This document shows positions 43,578-53,006 of a stretch of 64,000 nucleotides of DNA, in pieces. Made by a program: the position numbers and the translations under genes. The DNA comes from Saccharococcus thermophilus (lineage in GTDB: Bacteria > Bacillota > Bacilli > Bacillales > Anoxybacillaceae). The stretch's first letter is position 1, and every line of letters starts with the position of its first letter. The notes under the pieces were generated by a model. It was not told the origin of the DNA, searched no databases, and was given only the letters and a program-made list of their open reading frames with translations. The stretch spans positions 2,108,001 through 2,172,000 of the forward strand of contig NZ_JAASRS010000001.1 in NCBI RefSeq assembly GCF_011761475.1, given 5' to 3'.

Positions 43578-44063
43578 TTAATAATTCTGATTTTGCCGTT
43601 CATGATTGACTTGATTTTTTTGCTTATAGGCTTGTTCGATTTGTTTCGTAGAAAAACCGAGCTGCCCGCCGAGCCGCAAATATTCGGTAAACAACCGGTT
43701 ATAGCTTTGCCGCGATTTCGTTTTTCCAAACTCATCCGCGGCTTGAAAAACGGCGAGAAACTGCTCGACAAGCGGCAAAGCGGCCGATTGCGGCGGAATC
43801 TCGGAATAGAGAAAATCGCATTCCAAGCCGAGCGATAAAATAAAATGCAGTCCGTCGACATATTCTTCGAGCACTTTTTCTTGTGGAGACGGCGGTTTCA
43901 CGCTCCAAAATTTAAAACAGCGCGTTTCATTGGCCAGCTCGCCGATTTCGACAAGCAAAGCGAGCAGTTTTTTTGCAAACAGATCTTCTTCCATAAGGCC
44001 GTGCTGCGCCTCAATCCGCTCATCGAGCTGGCGCTGCAGCGAGTAAAGCGCTGCAAAATCCAT
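43578..44063 (-). CDS. all-alpha dUTP diphosphatase
   Basis: 161 residues of the dimeric, MazG-related dUTPase type, which hydrolyses dUTP and dUDP with Mg2+. The metal motif is spread as LLVEIGELANETRCFKFW and LEEYVDGLHFILSLG (ExxE then ExxD). RBS AGGGGGTG before ATG 44063. It sits between ysdA and ysdC in the same direction. Chromosomal B. subtilis 168 uses unrelated trimeric dUTPases (phage-derived yosS, yncF), so the all-alpha enzyme in this place marks a lineage difference. Confidence 0.85.
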   Translation of the reverse strand: MDFAALYSLQRQLDERIEAQHGLMEEDLFAKKLLALLVEIGELANETRCFKFWSVKPPSPQEKVLEEYVDGLHFILSLGLECDFLYSEIPPQSAALPLVEQFLAVFQAADEFGKTKSRQSYNRLFTEYLRLGGQLGFSTKQIEQAYKQKNQVNHERQNQNY

Positions 44064-44074
44064 TCTTTCACCCC

Positions 44075-44332
44075 CTACAAAAAGTTAAAAAGCCAAACAT
44101 ATGCCACAATCTCCATCACCGCCAGAAGCGGCAAGCCATAGCGGAAAGCACGATGGCGCGTTTTATGATGAAACCAATACATGCCAACTGCCGCACCAAC
44201 CGCCCCGCCGATGAAGGAAACGAGCCAAAGCGTTTTTTCGGCGATGCGCCATTGATGGCGCTTCGCTTTATACTTATCGATCGCCATGATGAAAAGACCG
44301 ATAATATTCATCACCAAACTATATTGTACCAT
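44075..44332 (-). CDS. ysdA: DUF1294 membrane protein YsdA
   Basis: 85-residue protein with three hydrophobic helices: VQYSLVMNIIGLFIMAIDKYKA, LWLVSFIGGAVGAAVGMYWF and LPLLAVMEIVAYVWLFNFL, with the DUF1294 signature DKYKAKRHQWRIAEKTLW and HHKTRH between. Function unknown. ATG 44332 has AAGGAAAT upstream and matches the 89-residue B. subtilis YsdA. Follows rplT after a terminator. Confidence 0.9.
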   Translation of the reverse strand: MVQYSLVMNIIGLFIMAIDKYKAKRHQWRIAEKTLWLVSFIGGAVGAAVGMYWFHHKTRHRAFRYGLPLLAVMEIVAYVWLFNFL

Positions 44333-44351
44333 GGTCATTTCCTTTCTATAA

Positions 44352-44386
44352 GAAAAAAAGACCATTCTCCGTCAGCGAGAATGGTC
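44352..44386 (-). terminator. infC-rpmI-rplT terminator
   Basis: GACCATTCTC / GAGAATGGTC (10 bp, seven-base loop) followed by TTTTTTTC on the minus strand, shortly after rplT. Confidence 0.9.
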
Positions 44387-44395
44387 ACTGCTTCC

Positions 44396-44755
44396 TTACT
44401 TGTTTAAATTTGCTTTCGCTAAGTCAGCGAGCTGTGCGAACGCAGCTTGGTCATTGACCGCTAAGTCCGCTAACATTTTGCGGTTCACTTCTACACCCGC
44501 TAATTTTAAACCGTGCATGAAGCGGCTGTAGGAAAGACCGTGCATGCGTGCAGCAGCGTTAATGCGCGTAATCCAAAGTTTGCGGAAATCGCGTTTCCGT
44601 TGACGACGGTCGCGATACGCGTACATTAACGATTTCATTACTTGTTGGTTTGCGACTCTATATAAAGCATGTTTCGCTCCGAAATAACCTTTTGCTAATT
44701 TCAGCACTTTTTTGCGACGTCTGCGCGTTACCGTTCCACCTTTAACACGTGGCAT
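44396..44755 (-). CDS. rplT: 50S ribosomal protein L20
   Basis: 119 residues, standard length. Basic N-terminal extension [25 protein letters not shown] inserted in 23S rRNA, then [20 protein letters not shown], the family signature, and the globular C-terminal domain, which binds mRNA for autoregulation. RBS TAGGAGGG. Third gene of the operon, whose leader it is known to control in Bacillus. Confidence 0.98.
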   Translation of the reverse strand: MPRVKGGTVTRRRRKKVLKLAKGYFGAKHALYRVANQQVMKSLMYAYRDRRQRKRDFRKLWITRINAAARMHGLSYSRFMHGLKLAGVEVNRKMLADLAVNDQAAFAQLADLAKANLNK

Positions 44756-44780
44756 AAATATTCCCTCCTATATTTCTCCA

Positions 44781-44981
44781 TTATTTCAAGTTGTCAAGCA
44801 GTTGGCGAATGCGTTTGAAGTCGCCAGGAGATACAAGCGTTGCTTTGCGAAGTTTGCGTTTTTGTTTTTGCGTTTTGCTGGAAAATAAGTGGCTTGTATA
44901 AGCATGACCGCGTTTTAATTTACCGGTACCAGTTTTTTTGAAACGCTTTGCAGCGCCACGATGAGTTTTCATTTTTGGCAT
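44781..44981 (-). CDS. rpmI: 50S ribosomal protein L35
   Basis: 66-residue basic protein with the L35 signature [20 protein letters not shown] and [29 protein letters not shown]. Between infC (20 bases) and rplT (25 bases) in the conserved operon. Confidence 0.98.
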   Translation of the reverse strand: MPKMKTHRGAAKRFKKTGTGKLKRGHAYTSHLFSSKTQKQKRKLRKATLVSPGDFKRIRQLLDNLK

Positions 44982-45001
44982 AGGTGTTCCTCCTCACTCG
45001 A

Positions 45002-45517
45002 TTATTTATCGTTTTTCGGTGCTAGCACTAAAAACATATTGCGCCCGTCCATTTTCGGTGCCGTCTCGACGACGCCGATATCCGAACATGCCTCGGAGAA
45101 CCGTTCAAGGACGCGTTGACCAATTTCCTTATGCGTAATCGCCCGTCCTTTAAAGCGGATTGTCGCTTTTACTTTATCGCCTTTTTCAAGGAACTTGCGC
45201 GCGTTGCGGAGCTTCGTGTTAAAGTCGTGCTCCTCGATCGTCGGGCTTAAGCGCACTTCTTTGACGTTGATCACTTTTTGCTTTTTGCGCGCTTCTTTTT
45301 CTTTCTTCTGCTGCTCGAAGCGGAATTTGCCGTAATCCATGATGCGGCATACCGGCGGTTTCGCATTTGGCGCCACCATCACTAAGTCGAGGTTTAATCT
45401 CGCCGCAATTTCGAGCGCTTCTTGTTTCGATTTGATCCCCAGCTGTTCGCCGTTTGGATCGATTAAGCGGACTTCACGGGCACGAATGTTTTCGTTGATA
45501 ATGAAATCTTTGCTAAT
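45002..45517 (-). CDS. infC: translation initiation factor IF-3
   Basis: Dissociates ribosomes and proofreads start codons. 171 residues: N-terminal domain ([19 protein letters not shown]), Lys-rich linker helix ([16 protein letters not shown]) and C-terminal domain ([26 protein letters not shown]). The start is ATT at 45517, preceded by GGAGGTGG six bases upstream; the longer frame with ATG at 45568 lacks an RBS and aligns with no IF-3. Rare AUU starts in infC are known from E. coli and B. stearothermophilus. Preceded by the L20-type leader. Confidence 0.95.
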   Translation of the reverse strand: MSKDFIINENIRAREVRLIDPNGEQLGIKSKQEALEIAARLNLDLVMVAPNAKPPVCRIMDYGKFRFEQQKKEKEARKKQKVINVKEVRLSPTIEEHDFNTKLRNARKFLEKGDKVKATIRFKGRAITHKEIGQRVLERFSEACSDIGVVETAPKMDGRNMFLVLAPKNDK

Positions 45518-45569
45518 AACCAGCCACCTCCAAGGTTTTTTACGAATTACTTGTTTGTCGCATCGCACA

Positions 45570-45772
45570 CCCTACATCGAGCGGTTCCGGAAAAACAGCC
45601 GATCATCGACCTTTTCCTGCTAATAAAAAAGTGTGGATGCATACGACACCCACACTGCTTACGTCCGAAAACAATATCTCGAACCGTAACGACCTGTCAA
45701 CAGCCACATGGCGTCAACCAGGTGAGAAGCGGGGTGCTTCTGCTTTTGTTACAAACAAGTATTCTATTCACT
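45570..45772 (-). promoter_or_regulatory. L20-type ribosomal leader of infC-rpmI-rplT
   Basis: The roughly 250-base 5' leader holds an intrinsic terminator (GTGTGGGTG / CATCCACAC, 45632-45656, then TTTTTTATT) well before infC. Upstream of it are GC-rich paired segments and a TTGACAGGTCGTTACGG block that could form the alternative structure. Known in Bacillus: L20 binds this leader and promotes termination. Detailed pairing not worked out here. Confidence 0.75.
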
Positions 45773-45778
45773 CTATAC

Positions 45779-45807
45779 AATATATCACCTTGGAAGTGGC
45801 ATGTCAA
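45779..45807 (-). promoter_or_regulatory. sigma-A promoter of infC operon
   Basis: TTGACA (45807-45802), 17-base spacer, TATATT (45784-45779) on the minus strand; start near 45772. Confidence 0.85.
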
Positions 45808-45871
45808 GGCGCTTTTCTTGATTGAACAAACAACGGTTTTCATTATAGCGAATCGTTCAAGGTTTGACAAG

Positions 45872-45908
45872 TAAAAAAGAAAAAACCCGTGAAGCAAAAC
45901 TTCACGGG
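45872..45908 (-). terminator. thrS terminator
   Basis: CCCGTGAAG / CTTCACGGG (9 bp, five-base loop, 45886-45908) followed by TTTTTTCTTTTTTAC on the minus strand. Confidence 0.9.
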
Positions 45909-45919
45909 CGTGTTTTTAT

Positions 45920-47854
45920 CTATTTTCGCCGCACTTCCTCCTGCAAGGAAGCAATAAAGTCATCGAGCGGCATTGTTTCGCTTTTTTGTTCACCGTATTT
46001 GCGGACGTTCACGGCGTTTTCCGCGATTTCTTTGTCGCCGACAACAAGCATGTAAGGAATTTTTTGTATTTGCGCTTCGCGGATTTTATAGCCGATTTTT
46101 TCGTCGCGCTCGTCGACTTCGACGCGGAATCCTTTCGCTTGCAGCGCTTCTTTTACTTCGTACGCATAGTCGAGATGCGCCTCCGGCGATACCGGAATGA
46201 CTTTTACTTGCACAGGCGCGAGCCAAGTTGGGAACGCTCCTTTATATTCTTCAATGAGGAACGCAACGAATCGTTCCATCGTCGAAACGACGCCGCGGTG
46301 GATGACAACCGGGCGATGCGGTTTTCCGTCTTCGCCAATGTATGTTAAGTCAAATCGTTCCGGAAGCAAGAAATCGAGCTGCACCGTCGATAATGTTTCG
46401 TCTTTGCCAAGCGCGGTGCGCACTTGCACATCCAGCTTCGGACCGTAAAACGCCGCTTCCCCTTCCGCTTCATAATACTCCAATCCTAATTCATCCATCG
46501 CCTCACGCAGCATCCGTTGCGCTTTTTCCCACATTTCATCATCATCGTAATATTTTTCTTTGTCATGCGGATCGCGATAAGAAAGGCGGAACGAATAGTC
46601 ATTTAGGCCAAAATCTTTGTATACTTCCAAAATTAAGTTCACTACGCGCTTAAATTCGTCTTTAATCTGGTCCGGACGAACAAAGATATGGGCATCATTC
46701 AGCGTCATGCCGCGGACGCGCTGCAATCCGGAAAGCGCCCCGGACATTTCATAGCGGTGCATCGTGCCCAGCTCGGCGATACGAATTGGAAGTTCCCGAT
46801 AGCTATGAATTTTGTTTTTATAAATCATCATATGATGCGGACAGTTCATTGGGCGCAGCACAAGTTGTTCGTTGTCCATTTCCATTGGCGGGAACATGTT
46901 ATCTTTGTAATGGTCCCAGTGTCCGGAAGTTTTATACAATTCGACGCTGCCAAGCACCGGCGTATAAACGTGCTGATAGCCGAGTTCAATTTCCTTATCG
47001 ACAATATAGCGCTCGATAATGCGGCGAATCGTCGCCCCTTTTGGCAGCCAGAGCGGCAGGCCTTGTCCGACTTTTTGCGACGTTGTAAACAATTCCAGCT
47101 CTTTTCCTAATTTGCGATGGTCGCGCTCTTTCGCTTCCTGCAACAGGCGCAAGTATTCATCCAAATCTTCTTTTTTGAAAAACGCCGTTCCGTAAATGCG
47201 CTGCAGCATTTTGTTGTTGCTGTCGCCGCGCCAGTACGCTCCGGAAATATTCAACAGCTTAAACTCTTTAATTTTTCCAGTCGATGGAACGTGTACCCCT
47301 CGGCAAAGGTCGAAAAACTCGCCTTGCTCGTAAATGGAAATCGTTTCTCCTTCTGGAATATCGTTGATCAGCTCAAGCTTTAAGTTATCGCCGATTTCCT
47401 CATAAAGGCGGATTGCCTCTTCCCGACTTACTTCTTTGCGGACGATTTCCAAGTTTTCTTTGACAATTTTCCGCATTTCTTGTTCGATTTTCGGCAAGTC
47501 TTCCGGTGTTAAAGCGTGTTCCATATCAATGTCATAATAAAATCCATTTTCAATCACTGGCCCGACGCCAAGTTTCACGTTTTTGTACAGACGCTTAATC
47601 GCCTGCGCCATCAAATGGGCCGTGCTGTGGCGCAAAATATCGAGCGCTTCCGGCATGTCTTGCGTAATGATCGAAATCGCGCCGTCTTCTTGAATCGGCG
47701 TGCGCAAATCAATAAAACGATCATTTAATTTTCCAGCAATCGCTTTTTTCTTTAATCCCGGGCTGATCGAAGCGGCGATCTCTTCCGTTGTCGTTCCTTT
47801 CGGAAACTCCTTTACCGCCCCGTCCGGGAATGTAATGCGAATCACTTCCGACAT
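45920..47854 (-). CDS. thrS: threonyl-tRNA synthetase
   Basis: 644 residues: TGS domain 1-62 ([18 protein letters not shown]), tRNA-editing SAD domain ([27 protein letters not shown]), class II core about 270-530 with zinc ligands in [35 protein letters not shown] (motif 2) and [21 protein letters not shown] (motif 3), and an anticodon-binding domain at the end. ATG 47854 has AAGGAGGAG upstream; the 54 open codons before it are leader sequence. Controlled by the Thr T-box at 47882-48162. Confidence 0.97.
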   Translation of the reverse strand: MSEVIRITFPDGAVKEFPKGTTTEEIAASISPGLKKKAIAGKLNDRFIDLRTPIQEDGAISIITQDMPEALDILRHSTAHLMAQAIKRLYKNVKLGVGPVIENGFYYDIDMEHALTPEDLPKIEQEMRKIVKENLEIVRKEVSREEAIRLYEEIGDNLKLELINDIPEGETISIYEQGEFFDLCRGVHVPSTGKIKEFKLLNISGAYWRGDSNNKMLQRIYGTAFFKKEDLDEYLRLLQEAKERDHRKLGKELELFTTSQKVGQGLPLWLPKGATIRRIIERYIVDKEIELGYQHVYTPVLGSVELYKTSGHWDHYKDNMFPPMEMDNEQLVLRPMNCPHHMMIYKNKIHSYRELPIRIAELGTMHRYEMSGALSGLQRVRGMTLNDAHIFVRPDQIKDEFKRVVNLILEVYKDFGLNDYSFRLSYRDPHDKEKYYDDDEMWEKAQRMLREAMDELGLEYYEAEGEAAFYGPKLDVQVRTALGKDETLSTVQLDFLLPERFDLTYIGEDGKPHRPVVIHRGVVSTMERFVAFLIEEYKGAFPTWLAPVQVKVIPVSPEAHLDYAYEVKEALQAKGFRVEVDERDEKIGYKIREAQIQKIPYMLVVGDKEIAENAVNVRKYGEQKSETMPLDDFIASLQEEVRRK

Positions 47855-47881
47855 ACGCTTCTCCTCCTTCTGTTTTGAAAA

Positions 47882-48162
47882 TAAAAAAACTCCTCCCTCC
47901 ATAACAAAGGGACGAGTTTGCGTCGTGGTTCCACCCTTCTTCCCATTGCCAAAAAAAGGCATACCGATCCTAGGCAATGGCTCGAAAGTCATAACGGTTG
48001 AACGTACCGACGGCAATTACTGGACGTGCGTCGTTCACTGCCGCAGCTCCGAGGTGGTAAGTGTATTTTTCGTGTTAGGAAGGTTTCAGCCGATGCCTTC
48101 CCTCTCTGGAAACCGTAAAAATACACCCGTGTCCTCATCATCACTTTTCCATATTCTTTATG
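47882..48162 (-). ncRNA. T-box leader (tRNA-Thr) of thrS
   Basis: T-box core GGGTGGAACCACG at 47936-47924 (minus), followed by a terminator hairpin AACTCGTCCCT / AGGGAGGAGTT (one mismatch) and T-run at 47882-47888. The stem I region contains CACTTACCACCTCGGAG near 48045-48061 with ACC as probable Thr specifier. Transcript starts about 48162. Confidence 0.93.
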
Positions 48163-48168
48163 TACGTT

Positions 48169-48197
48169 ATTATAGAATGAGTGCAGGAAAAAATCAA
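48169..48197 (-). promoter_or_regulatory. sigma-A promoter of thrS
   Basis: TTGATT (48197-48192), 17-base spacer, TATAAT (48174-48169) on the minus strand. The -35 lies three bases from the ytxC stop. Confidence 0.85.
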
Positions 48198-48199
48198 GT

Positions 48200-49069
48200 T
48201 CATCCATCTTGTTGTGCGGAAATATGGCATTTCGCAAAATCGCTTTGCTTCCGAAGGCGGATGCGTTCTTGAAACACATTTTGAATCGTTTGGATCATTC
48301 CGTCATCTTCATGGTCAGTATACAAATAAATTTCGCTTGGAGCGATGGACACAAGCGGCGCCAGCACGGAAGAATCGATGTACATCGGCTGGCTGACGAT
48401 CAAATTGCGATCAATCCATTGTTTTAATTCTCCCGCGGTAATTTCCCGCAGCTTCTCATCATAAAAAAGAAAAGACGGCGGTTGGTGAACTAAATAGATT
48501 CGTGGCAGTTTCGGCGGTCTTGCCGCAACACAGTCACGAAGTGTTTGCACGAAATTTTGATATTCCTGTTCCAGCTTATATTCATCGATCGCCAGCTCGA
48601 CGTAATGTTGCAGCCGCTCCATATACGATTTCAGGCGAAACGTGATAAAGGAGGAGAAGGAAAAAGAAAGCCCATCTGTTAAAAATTGCTCTAACGCTTG
48701 GCGAATCAATGTTTCTCGGGAAACGGAAAGCTGTTTTCCTTTGCGGTAGTCATATCGTTCGCCATCGAGAAACGAATGGGCGATCTGTAAAATTTGCTGC
48801 TGTTCTTCCTTGTCTTGAAAATAAAACGTACCGGAAATGATCGATAATAACAACCGGTCTTCCACAAAACGCAAAATAAATTCCGTGATGGCCGGCATGA
48901 TATCAGAGAAGATGACATCTTCGTTATGGCCATATATGTAAATCGCAACGAGGGAATTTCCACTATATGTTGTGCAAAAGAGCGGATGAACCGCTTTTTT
49001 CTCTCTCTCCTTCAATATGGAAAACAACTTTTCCGCATCGCTTGCTTGGTCCAAATAAATTTCGATCAA
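48200..49069 (-). CDS. ytxC: sporulation-associated protein YtxC
   Basis: 289 residues, YtxC family, known from spore-formers with role not settled. N-terminal alpha/beta part (IEIYLDQASDAEKLFSILK), central SFLDGERYDYRKGKQLSV and SSFITFRLKSYMERLQHYVELAIDEYKLEQEYQNF (a typical block), and a C-terminal IYLVHQPPSFLFYDEKLREI and LAPLVSIAPSEIYLYT. Start TTG 49069 with GGGGGGA upstream. Separated from dnaI by a terminator although adjacent in the same order as B. subtilis dnaB-dnaI-ytxC-thrS. Confidence 0.88.
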   Translation of the reverse strand: MIEIYLDQASDAEKLFSILKEREKKAVHPLFCTTYSGNSLVAIYIYGHNEDVIFSDIMPAITEFILRFVEDRLLLSIISGTFYFQDKEEQQQILQIAHSFLDGERYDYRKGKQLSVSRETLIRQALEQFLTDGLSFSFSSFITFRLKSYMERLQHYVELAIDEYKLEQEYQNFVQTLRDCVAARPPKLPRIYLVHQPPSFLFYDEKLREITAGELKQWIDRNLIVSQPMYIDSSVLAPLVSIAPSEIYLYTDHEDDGMIQTIQNVFQERIRLRKQSDFAKCHISAQQDG

Positions 49070-49135
49070 GCGCTGTCCCCCCTTTTACGAGTCAATGCTT
49101 GTTTCTATATATATGGGGACAAACAGTCATTTAGA

Positions 49136-49170
49136 ATAAAAAAAGGATATTTCCGTTTTCGGAAATACCC
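49136..49170 (-). terminator. dnaB-dnaI terminator
   Basis: GGGTATTTCCG / CGGAAATATCC (11 bp, one G-U, AAAA loop) and T-run on the minus strand, at the dnaI stop. Confidence 0.9.
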
Positions 49171-50105
49171 TATTCAAGACGTCGGTTTTTGCCTTTTACT
49201 TCTACCGGCTGCGCCAAATAACGAATCCGCTCCATAATGCGCGCTGCTTTCACCTGTTCCTCCTCGCCGCGCTGCGAATACGTCAAATGATGGGCAAGCT
49301 GCTGCAAATCAAAGTTCGAGGTAAAAAACGTCGGCAAGTTTTCGAACATCCGATATTGCAAAATCGGTCCCAGCAAGTCGTCGCGCACCCAGCTTGACAT
49401 CGATTCAGCGCCGATATCATCGAGCATTAAAATCGGTACTTTTTTGACGTAATCGAGTTTTTCGTTCACCGTTTGATCTTGCAGTGAACTTTTCAGCTCA
49501 CGGAAAAATTCAGGAACATACACGATCAACGACTGGACGTTCTTTTTCGCCAGCGCGTTGGCAATCGCGCCAAGGATGTACGTTTTTCCGACACCAAACG
49601 ATCCGTATAAATAAAGGCCCTTCATCTTTTTTCCAGGTTCATACTCGGAAACAAAACGGTCGGCAAGCTCAATCGCCTTCATTCGTCCTTCGTCATCTAG
49701 ATCAATATGAGACAGCGACGCCTGCAAAATCTCGCGCGGCACAAATAAGCTTTGAATGAGCGATTCCTGCTGTTTCCGTTCATCATGCTTTATTTTCGCC
49801 GGGCAGCGGTCATACTTAACATCAATGACCGTCCCTTTTATAACGAGATGGGGATGATATCCTTTCAAAAAGTTTTTGCATTGCTCTAAACTTGGACACT
49901 GGTCGCAGTTTTTGCTTTGCTCGATAAACTCGTACAGTTTCATTAAACTGCGGTCTACCATCTCTTTTGTAATTTCCCGCTCATGCGCCCGCAAAAACGC
50001 TTGTACGTCCGGATGCGCCAAAATTTGCCGCTTCATTTGTTCATAACGTTGCTGAAAGTCTTTTCTGCCTAGCAGCCGATGTAATAATTGATTGACTCGT
50101 TCCAT
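49170..50105 (-). CDS. dnaI: primosomal protein DnaI (helicase loader)
   Basis: AAA+ ATPase that loads the replicative helicase. About 311 residues from ATG 50105 (AGGATG eight bases upstream; GTG 50114 is the alternative). N-terminal helicase-binding domain with zinc ligands CDQCPSLEQCKNFLKGYH and later C, linker, then AAA+ domain: Walker A GLYLYGSFGVGKTYILGA near 170, Walker B VPILMLDDIGAESMSSW near 225, sensor FFTSN, and arginine-finger region ERIRYLAQP. Follows dnaB. Confidence 0.96.
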   Translation of the reverse strand: MERVNQLLHRLLGRKDFQQRYEQMKRQILAHPDVQAFLRAHEREITKEMVDRSLMKLYEFIEQSKNCDQCPSLEQCKNFLKGYHPHLVIKGTVIDVKYDRCPAKIKHDERKQQESLIQSLFVPREILQASLSHIDLDDEGRMKAIELADRFVSEYEPGKKMKGLYLYGSFGVGKTYILGAIANALAKKNVQSLIVYVPEFFRELKSSLQDQTVNEKLDYVKKVPILMLDDIGAESMSSWVRDDLLGPILQYRMFENLPTFFTSNFDLQQLAHHLTYSQRGEEEQVKAARIMERIRYLAQPVEVKGKNRRLE

Positions 50106-50120
50106 TGCTTTCACATCCTA

Positions 50121-51509
50121 TTATTCGTCGCGGTATTTTTTTAGCCGTTCTTCCAGCTCACGCCGTTTTTCCTCAATATCGATCTCATTACTTTGCTCAT
50201 CGCTTTGACTATAATCCATATTAAGCCATTCTGGCAACAGTTCTTTTCGCACTGTTTTTCTATTTGTTCTTTTGCTTTTTTCATCCGCCCAGCTTTGGTA
50301 CGTTTTCGCTTCTTGCTTTGCCAGCTCCATTGCCTCCTTGACGGTGCGCACTTTTTTGCGCGCCCAGTGGCTGGCGATTTTCTCGACATACTTTTTGGAT
50401 AATTTCATATTGGTTCGCAACATAACATAATAGATTAATACGTTCACCACGCCGGGAAGCAGTTTCTGTTGAAACATAATATCTTCAATCAGCTGCAAGT
50501 CGCTCATCGACGGCTCGGCCCCGCCGGAAATTTCGATTAACAGCTGGCGGGGAGAAATCGTTTCCAGCTGTTTCATCAGCTGTTCTTCTTTCGTTTTGGG
50601 CTCGACATTCTCCATCGTTCGATATGGGAGCGGCTGCACTCGTGAACTCAGGTTTGGCAAAGCATGGCCGCGTTCAAATTCGTACCATTCATGGACGGCT
50701 TTGCGCAGCGCATCGATATCAATATGATAAGACGGGTCAATGACGCTCATGACAATTTTTTGCATATCAAGCGGTCCAACGCCATACAAAAACGCCAATT
50801 TTTTGATCGCTTCTTTTACTTTCGCCGTAATCGCCCGCCTTGGCACCATATGTTTCGACAAACCGGCAAAAAATAACTCGAAATCAAATACATCATCGTC
50901 GAGTTGATAGGTGTTTTCTTTTCGGCCAACATACTCATACCCATCGGCCAGTTGCAAATCTTCTTGCACTTCCCCATGAATGTTTGCCACCATCTGCTCG
51001 ATATGAACAGAAGCAAAAACATCATGAAACGAACGGGTAATGGGAGAAAATTTCGTTTGGTCGATCGCGGAGGTAGAAAAAAATTGTTTTAATTGCTGAA
51101 ACTTATGTTTGCCAATGCGATTATAGAGGAAAACGTTCAGCATCCCGTCGGTGAAAAATTGTTCCGGTGCTAGCGGCGGTTGCAATTCGTAAATGAACAA
51201 CTTCGGTTCGTCGCCATGCTTGATATTTACATACGTCTTTAACAGTCCAATCCCTTCTAATTTTAGACGCTCCTCATAGATTTCTTTTAAATTGCACTGC
51301 ATCAGCACCATCAGGCTATGATGGGTCGTTTCCTTCTCCGAAAGCAGCTCTAATTCGCTCCATAGCGTCATATATAAACATAAGGCGCGATAACCGATTA
51401 GCGGTTGATAAAGAAGCGTCAGCACTTTTCGGTCAAAGTCATGCAGCACTCCATTGCTTCGTACCGTATAACGGTCAACCGGAATTAACTCTTTCCAATG
51501 ATGTTCCAT
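50121..51509 (-). CDS. dnaB: replication initiation and membrane attachment protein DnaB
   Basis: Gram-positive DnaB, which with DnaD and DnaI loads helicase at oriC and restarted forks; not the helicase. 462 residues: N-terminal DDBH1 winged-helix region (RYTVRSNGVLHDFDRKVLTLLYQPLIGYRALCLY region), central segment, and C-terminal DDBH2 domain with MLRTNMKLSKKYVEKIASHWARKKVRT resembling the YxxxIxxxW motif of DnaD. Highly charged tail. AAGGAAGG before ATG 51509. 15 bases before dnaI. Confidence 0.93.
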   Translation of the reverse strand: MEHHWKELIPVDRYTVRSNGVLHDFDRKVLTLLYQPLIGYRALCLYMTLWSELELLSEKETTHHSLMVLMQCNLKEIYEERLKLEGIGLLKTYVNIKHGDEPKLFIYELQPPLAPEQFFTDGMLNVFLYNRIGKHKFQQLKQFFSTSAIDQTKFSPITRSFHDVFASVHIEQMVANIHGEVQEDLQLADGYEYVGRKENTYQLDDDVFDFELFFAGLSKHMVPRRAITAKVKEAIKKLAFLYGVGPLDMQKIVMSVIDPSYHIDIDALRKAVHEWYEFERGHALPNLSSRVQPLPYRTMENVEPKTKEEQLMKQLETISPRQLLIEISGGAEPSMSDLQLIEDIMFQQKLLPGVVNVLIYYVMLRTNMKLSKKYVEKIASHWARKKVRTVKEAMELAKQEAKTYQSWADEKSKRTNRKTVRKELLPEWLNMDYSQSDEQSNEIDIEEKRRELEERLKKYRDE

Positions 51510-51532
51510 ATTCTCGACCTTCCTTTAACGAT

Positions 51533-51572
51533 GAAAAAAAGGGCTTGTTACCGATATGCAAATAAGCCCTTT
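51533..51572 (-). terminator. nrdR terminator
   Basis: AAAGGGCTT / AAGCCCTTT with a 17-base loop and T-run on the minus strand; overlaps the nrdR stop. dnaB would need read-through or its own promoter. Confidence 0.78.
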
Positions 51573-52032
51573 AGCGTTGTCCTTTTTTAATTAGTTCTTT
51601 TAACTCTTCGATAAATACGTTTATATCTTTAAATTGGCGATATACGGAGGCGAAACGAACATACGCCACCTCATCGACTTTCGACAACCGCTCCATTACC
51701 ATTTCGCCGATCGTTTCACTTTTTACTTCAGCGACGCCCTGATTGCGCAGCTCCCGTTCGATATCCTGCGTAATTTTTTCCAACTCTTCTAACGCAACCG
51801 GCCGTTTTTCACACGCTTTAATTAAGCCGCGCAAAATCTTATCGCGGCTGAATTCTTCACGCGTTCCTTCCTTTTTCACAACAATGAGCGGCATTTCTTC
51901 CACTCTTTCAAACGTGGTAAAGCGATAGTGGCACTGTTCGCATTCCCGCCTGCGCCGGATCGAACGCCCTTCATCCACTGGCCGCGAATCGAGAACTCTT
52001 GTGCCGTGATGCTGACATGATGGGCATCTCAT
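51571..52032 (-). CDS. nrdR: ribonucleotide reductase repressor NrdR
   Basis: 153 residues. Zinc ribbon [18 protein letters not shown] with second pair [16 protein letters not shown], then an ATP-cone ([29 protein letters not shown]) that senses ATP/dATP. Represses nrd genes by binding NrdR boxes. Same order nrdR-dnaB-dnaI as B. subtilis (ytcG). Confidence 0.97.
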   Translation of the reverse strand: MRCPSCQHHGTRVLDSRPVDEGRSIRRRRECEQCHYRFTTFERVEEMPLIVVKKEGTREEFSRDKILRGLIKACEKRPVALEELEKITQDIERELRNQGVAEVKSETIGEMVMERLSKVDEVAYVRFASVYRQFKDINVFIEELKELIKKGQR

Positions 52033-52103
52033 AAAACCAACTCCGTTTTTTCATTCTTATCTTTTATAATAACGGAACAACAAAGCGCGGACAAGCCGTT
52101 TCA

Positions 52104-52502
52104 TTAGGCGTTTAGCCCTGATCCGATATACGGGAGACGCTGATTTAGTTTCCGGTATAAATCAATAATGACGTTGCGGCTCCGACCGAAATCAAACGGC
52201 AGCAACGTTGTTTCTGTAGTGACGGAAAAGTCCACCGCGGTTTCCAGTGGCCGGACGGAGATCACCGTAGCGACAATAAACACCTTTTTGCCACGGCGGG
52301 TTTGCGCGCTAAATTCTCCCCTTTCCTCTGAAACGGATAGTAATTCGTAATCCGGGGAAGAAGCAAATAGCTCCTTTACCGCTTTCATCACCGCATTGTT
52401 TGTCGCCTTATAGTAATGGCTCCGCAATTCTTCATCTTCATGGTTGTCCCTTGTTTCACAATGATTGGTTAGCGCATATTTCCATTTTTTCCAGGCACCC
52501 AT
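52104..52502 (-). CDS. conserved cytosolic protein of unknown function
   Basis: 132 residues, no signal peptide or membrane segment. Visible features: KATNNAVMKAVKELFASSPDYELLSV, RRGKKVFIVATVISVRPLETAVDFSVTTE region (split in family alignments), and LPFDFGRSRNVIIDLYRKLN near the end. I recall similar unnamed proteins in Geobacillus between speD and nrdR but cannot name the family; a DUF1499-like pattern is a guess. AGGAGAAAT precedes ATG 52502. Confidence 0.75.
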   Translation of the reverse strand: MGAWKKWKYALTNHCETRDNHEDEELRSHYYKATNNAVMKAVKELFASSPDYELLSVSEERGEFSAQTRRGKKVFIVATVISVRPLETAVDFSVTTETTLLPFDFGRSRNVIIDLYRKLNQRLPYIGSGLNA

Positions 52503-52581
52503 TGCGATTTCTCCTCATTCTTCTCCTTACTTAAATATTATCATACCATTATTTTGGACAAGAATGGTACACTATTGAAAA

Positions 52582-52612
52582 ATAAAAAAGAGGCGCCACG
52601 TTTCGCACCTCT
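52582..52612 (-). terminator. speD terminator
   Basis: AGAGGTGC / GCGCCTCT (8 bp, one G-U) with TTTTTTATTTTTC following on the minus strand. Confidence 0.75.
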
Positions 52613-52631
52613 TTTCTTACGCTCGTTACGA

Positions 52632-53006
52632 TTATAATGCTTGCGCTTTTTTCACTTCAATTGGGCGCATGCCGCGCGGAAGTTCAATCGTTTCCCGCGT
52701 TTGAGCCCCAAGTTTATCGGCGATATAATCCGCCGCAATCGTCGGATCTAAATGTCCACATGTGTAGACGTCAATGCTCGCATAGCCATGCTCTGGAAAT
52801 GTGTGAATCGTCAAATGGGACTCGGAAATAATGACTACTCCGCTAACACCTTGTGGTGCAAACTTATGAAATGCTACTTCGCGGATTTCCGCACCCGATT
52901 TCAGTGCGGCATCAACAAACGTTTTTTCAATAAATTCGATATCGTTCAGCTTATCAAAATCGCATCCCCATAATTCTGAGATAACGTGACGACCCATTGT
53001 GTCCAT
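52632..53006 (-). CDS. speD: S-adenosylmethionine decarboxylase proenzyme
   Basis: Pyruvoyl enzyme providing decarboxylated SAM for spermidine synthesis. 124 residues from ATG 53006 (RBS AAAGGGGG). Autocleavage is expected at the Glu-Ser of [18 protein letters not shown], giving the pyruvoyl alpha chain from Ser about 63; catalytic TCGHLDP follows. Length equals prokaryotic class 1B SpeD. Monocistronic with its own promoter and an unusually long leader. Confidence 0.96.
   Translation of the reverse strand: MDTMGRHVISELWGCDFDKLNDIEFIEKTFVDAALKSGAEIREVAFHKFAPQGVSGVVIISESHLTIHTFPEHGYASIDVYTCGHLDPTIAADYIADKLGAQTRETIELPRGMRPIEVKKAQAL

Noticed and set aside
47700-48272. 190-codon plus-strand frame
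   Set aside because: Antisense to the thrS start, its T-box and the ytxC end; all three are better supported.
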